From JACVRW01 sp035947555 (GTDB lineage: Bacteria > Actinomycetota > Thermoleophilia > Solirubrobacterales > Thermoleophilaceae): a DNA stretch of 15,428 bases. Of this stretch, positions 13,203-15,428 are shown one piece after another. The position numbers and the translations under genes are program-made. The notes beneath the pieces were generated by a model that was not told the DNA's origin, made no database searches, and saw only the letters and a list, made by a program, of their open reading frames with translations. The DNA is taken from the NCBI GenBank assembly GCA_035947555.1, contig DASZJZ010000263.1, positions 1-15,428 of the forward strand. The letters run 5' to 3'. Every line of letters starts with the position of its first letter. Position 1 is the stretch's first letter.

Positions 13203-13206
13203 GCTC

Positions 13207-13233
13207 GAGCCTCCATCAGATCCGGGGAGGCTC
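13207..13233 (-). promoter_or_regulatory. hairpin sequestering the lyase ribosome site
   Basis: GAGCCTCC (13207-13214) pairs perfectly with GGAGGCTC (13226-13233) around an 11-base loop. In the minus-strand message the arm nearest the lyase gene contains its GGAGG Shine-Dalgarno sequence, and the far arm starts within the stop codon of the membrane-protein gene. Ribosomes finishing the upstream gene would melt the stem and free the site, so it can couple the two genes; it could also serve as a weak terminator. Confidence 0.5.
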
Positions 13234-14222
13234 TAGCTTCGCACGTCGTAGGTCGTCTCAGGCTCGCGCGGCCCCGGCCCCGCCGGCACACGCGTCCCGG
13301 CCGGAGGCGGCCGCCGTCCGGCCACCCCGGCAGCCAGCCCGGCGGCGCCGAGCAGGAGCAGGATGAGCGGCCAGCCGAGGAACGAGCTGTCGGGCTCCTC
13401 GCCCTCGAGCAGCGCGTTGATCTCGGCGCCTTGGAGGATCCCGAAGGCCGTCAGTCCGATGAACCCGACGTAGGCCGGTCCGCGTGTGTGCGCCACCGCG
13501 CCGTAGACAACCAGGCCGAGCGAGACGAGGAGCAGCCACACGTCCCAGACGAAGCTCTGGCCCTGCCCCTCGCCGGTCGGGGCTCCGAAGAACAGCGGGC
13601 CGATCACGTCGCCCGCCTCGACCAGCACGCCGATGACCCCGACCAGCACGGCCGCGATGCCCGCGGCCGTGACGAACTCGGACGCCTGGGGCGCGTCGCG
13701 TTGCATGAGCGCGAAGGCCACGCCCGCGTAGATGAGGCAAAGGATCAGCAGCAGCCAGCGGAAGGCCGTGCCGCTGGGCTCGTCGAGGATCATGTCGAAG
13801 AAGAACAGCCAGGTGGCGATCCCGGCGAGCGCCATCAGCAGAGTCTGGTAAGCCGCCCCCACGCCGAATGCCGCGAACGCGGCCAGGGCCGCGACGCAGG
13901 CGAAGAGGAGGAAGCCGAAGCCCGACGAGTCGGTGTTCACGCCCACGACGTCCCACAGCTGGCCGAAGGCGAGCACGGACAGCACCACGCCCGCGACCAT
14001 CAGCACCGCGTGCCAGCGCGCCACCTCGCCCGTGGCGAGCGCACCTAGCGCGCCGAGCGTGAAGACGACGACGCAGGGAATGGCGACGACCAGGAGCAAC
14101 GGGAAGGCGGCCCAATCGTCGGCCTTGCGGATGAAGAGGATGGTCGCGCCCACCACGAGCAGCACGCCGCCGAGCATCCGGAGCCAGTCGCTGCGCGGAT
14201 CGGGCTGCACCGCCTGCGCCAT
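13233..14222 (-). CDS. multi-spanning membrane protein of unknown function
   Basis: A 329-residue integral membrane protein with roughly ten hydrophobic segments, near residues 15-31, 40-62, 71-90, 102-120, 124-146, 154-173, 183-202, 225-243, 249-265 and 281-301. The N-terminus is short and cytoplasmic-looking; the C-terminal tail (303-329) is a proline- and arginine-rich hydrophilic stretch. There is no ATP-binding motif or recognised transporter signature, and the overall look resembles DUF2157-like or other uncharacterised actinobacterial membrane proteins. It is 30 bases upstream of the lyase gene on the same strand, linked by a hairpin over the ribosome site, so it may be cotranscribed with the hydroxyproline genes. 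A transport role is possible but not shown. Confidence 0.75.
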   Translation of the reverse strand: MAQAVQPDPRSDWLRMLGGVLLVVGATILFIRKADDWAAFPLLLVVAIPCVVVFTLGALGALATGEVARWHAVLMVAGVVLSVLAFGQLWDVVGVNTDSSGFGFLLFACVAALAAFAAFGVGAAYQTLLMALAGIATWLFFFDMILDEPSGTAFRWLLLILCLIYAGVAFALMQRDAPQASEFVTAAGIAAVLVGVIGVLVEAGDVIGPLFFGAPTGEGQGQSFVWDVWLLLVSLGLVVYGAVAHTRGPAYVGFIGLTAFGILQGAEINALLEGEEPDSSFLGWPLILLLLGAAGLAAGVAGRRPPPAGTRVPAGPGPREPETTYDVRS

Positions 14223-14281
14223 CCCGCGCGGAGGCTGTCAAGGGGCGCGGACGGAAGCGCAGCGCGGGGTGCCAGAGGCCG

Positions 14282-14360
14282 GACGGCGGCCGTCAGCGGA
14301 ACGCGAACGGCAGGCCGTCAGGCACGCGCGGCTCAGCGGGCGCGCACGGATCGCCGTCAG
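14282..14360. repeat. three-copy CTGACGGC imperfect inverted repeat
   Basis: On the minus strand CTGACGGC occurs three times (14360-14353, 14321-14314, 14296-14289), each followed within 1-5 bases by CCGT, so each copy forms a small dyad: ACGG-ATCG-CCGT (14346-14357), ACGGC-AG-GCCGT (14307-14318) and GACGGC-G-GCCGTC (14282-14294). The first copy includes the stop codon of the sugar dehydrogenase gene. The copies lie in the 134-base gap before the membrane-protein gene. Nothing else was seen in 14223-14356. Confidence 0.5.
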
Positions 14361-15428
14361 CCGCGCCCGATCCGGTACACCGGCCCGGACAGCGACACGG
14401 CGTACACGCGGCCGCGGCCGTCCTCCCCGAACGACACGAGGTTCGAGACCCGCAGGCCGCTCGAGCGGGTCGGCGCCCTCGGCCGCTTCAGGAACGCCAG
14501 CCTCAGCGCCGGGTTGCACAGATCGCCGTAGACGTAGCGGCCGAAGTAGCGGGTGCCGCGTAGCGACGGGTCCCGGATCACATACCCGCCGATGATCGAG
14601 CAGAAGCCGCCGCCCTGGGTGTGGGTGATCACCGGCGCGACGTGCCCCGGCGCCCGGCCGCCCTCGTACGTGTTGCGCCCCTCGAAGACGTCCCAGCCGA
14701 AGTTGTAGCCGCCGGTCGGTTGGCGGCCGCCGTCGCGGCCCGGCACGAAGGAGACCTCCTCGATCTCGTCCTGGCCCACGTCGCCGATCGTCAGGTGGCC
14801 GCGGCGGCGGTCGAACGAGAAGCGGTACGGGTTGCGCAGGCCGTACGCGAACACTTCTCCCCGCGCGCCGCTGCGCCCGCGGAAGGGGTTGGAGGAGGGG
14901 ATGTCGTAATCCCCGCCCGGCCGCGGGTCGATACGGATCAGCTTGCCGAGGATCCGCCCGAGGTTCTGGGCGTTCTCGTCGGGGTCGCCGCCACTGCCGC
15001 CGTCGCCGAAGCCGGCGTAGAGCATCCCGTCGGGGCCGATCTGCAGCTGCCCGCCCTTGTGGTTGAAGCGGAAGTGCGGCACGCGCATGACCGACCGCCG
15101 CGACCCCGGATCCGCGCGGTTCGGATCGCTCGAGCGGCGGAACTGATCGATCTGGATGAACCCCTGGTTGTCGGTGTAGTAGACGAAGAAGCGCCCCGAC
15201 CTCTGGTAGTCGCGCGCGAAGGCCATCGACAGCAGGCCGCTCTCGCCGCCGGTGGAGACGCGGTCGGAGATGTCGAGGAAGGTCGATCGCCGGCGCCCGC
15301 GCACGACGACGATGCTGCCCTCGCGCTGGACGACGAAGCGGCGGCGCCGATCACCCGGCGGGGCGGCGAGGTAGGTGGGGCTCTCGAAGCGGCCGAGCAG
15401 GAGGAGCCGGACGGGGCGGCGCTGCGCC
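14357..15428 (-). CDS. PQQ-type glucose/sorbosone dehydrogenase-like protein, 5' end outside window
   Basis: The C-terminal 356 residues of a six-bladed beta-propeller of the glucose/sorbosone dehydrogenase (GSDH/YliI) family; the frame stays open to the window edge, so the start and any signal peptide lie beyond it. Seen in order: FESPTYLAAPPGD and RRFVVQREGSIVVV (blade 1), FLDIS, GGESGLLSMAF, FRFNHKGGQLQIGPDGMLYAG with GDGGSGGDP, GKLIRIDP, FAYGLRNPYRFSFD, IGDVGQDEIEEV, YNFGWDVFEG and GGYVIRDPSL. The glutamate/histidine and DVGQ and LRNPYR segments are family hallmarks that surround the PQQ/calcium site. Members oxidise aldose sugars in the periplasm or at the cell surface; whether this one binds PQQ is not proven. 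Confidence 0.9.
   Translation of the reverse strand, partial: AQRRPVRLLLLGRFESPTYLAAPPGDRRRRFVVQREGSIVVVRGRRRSTFLDISDRVSTGGESGLLSMAFARDYQRSGRFFVYYTDNQGFIQIDQFRRSSDPNRADPGSRRSVMRVPHFRFNHKGGQLQIGPDGMLYAGFGDGGSGGDPDENAQNLGRILGKLIRIDPRPGGDYDIPSSNPFRGRSGARGEVFAYGLRNPYRFSFDRRRGHLTIGDVGQDEIEEVSFVPGRDGGRQPTGGYNFGWDVFEGRNTYEGGRAPGHVAPVITHTQGGGFCSIIGGYVIRDPSLRGTRYFGRYVYGDLCNPALRLAFLKRPRAPTRSSGLRVSNLVSFGEDGRGRVYAVSLSGPVYRIGRG

Noticed and set aside
11820..14048. 742-codon open frame on the plus strand opposite the epimerase, lyase and membrane protein
   Set aside because: The three minus-strand genes have catalytic motifs or clear membrane segments; the plus frame gives low-complexity R/H/A-rich sequence crossing gene borders.
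14236..14241. Perfect TTGACA -35 box on the minus strand upstream of the membrane-protein gene
   Set aside because: A matching -10 box would fall inside the coding sequence and none is seen there, so the match is probably chance.
1..15428. Search for CRISPR arrays, tRNA or rRNA genes, transposases, integrases and phage genes
   Set aside because: No regularly spaced repeats, cloverleaf-like sequence, or recombinase motif was recognised by eye on either strand.

Overview
The window is a stretch of a very GC-rich chromosome. Codons end almost always in G or C, genes are packed tightly on both strands, starts are ATG, GTG or TTG, and several starts have a TANNNT -10 box placed for leaderless transcripts. 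Together with the enzyme content (stand-alone RAM protein, SCP2 protein, SDR, RTX repeat protein, sorbosone-dehydrogenase-like protein), this points to an actinobacterium. A deep-branching soil lineage such as Thermoleophilia/Solirubrobacterales is the best guess, but that is inference from style and not a marker gene. No rRNA, tRNA, CRISPR array, phage or insertion sequence was seen.

Layout. Left part (1-3242): a small DUF5519-like protein behind a MerR-type promoter, a convergent rubredoxin, a divergent Nudix hydrolase, a secreted RTX-type calcium-binding repeat protein, and an NAD-dependent epimerase/dehydratase. Second block (3239-6795, minus): five tightly linked genes read in the order RAM-domain protein, hot-dog thioesterase, SDR, SCP2 protein, iron-dependent alcohol dehydrogenase. 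It looks like a CoA-thioester/lipid or alcohol oxidation operon. Third block (6825-8482, plus): a zinc alcohol dehydrogenase overlapping a 2-keto-4-pentenoate hydratase-like gene, divergent from the RAM gene.

Right part: a plus-strand aldehyde dehydrogenase (8605-10095) runs tail to tail, with an 89-base overlap, into a minus-strand group (14222 down to 10007). That group is membrane protein, DapA-family lyase, proline-racemase-family epimerase and FAD-dependent amino acid oxidase. Epimerase, oxidase, DapA-family deaminase and aldehyde dehydrogenase are the four steps of trans-4-hydroxy-L-proline breakdown to 2-oxoglutarate, so 8605-13202 is read here as a hydroxyproline catabolic module. The window ends inside a PQQ-type sugar dehydrogenase (minus strand, 5' end outside).

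The less ordinary signals are regulatory or structural: a MerR-like operator with a 19-base spacer giving a leaderless start, two overlapping divergent promoters, a triple hairpin/direct repeat before the aldehyde dehydrogenase, a possible 24-codon micro-ORF linking lyase and epimerase by GTGA and ATGA overlaps, a hairpin that hides the lyase ribosome site, and a three-copy CTGACGGC repeat.
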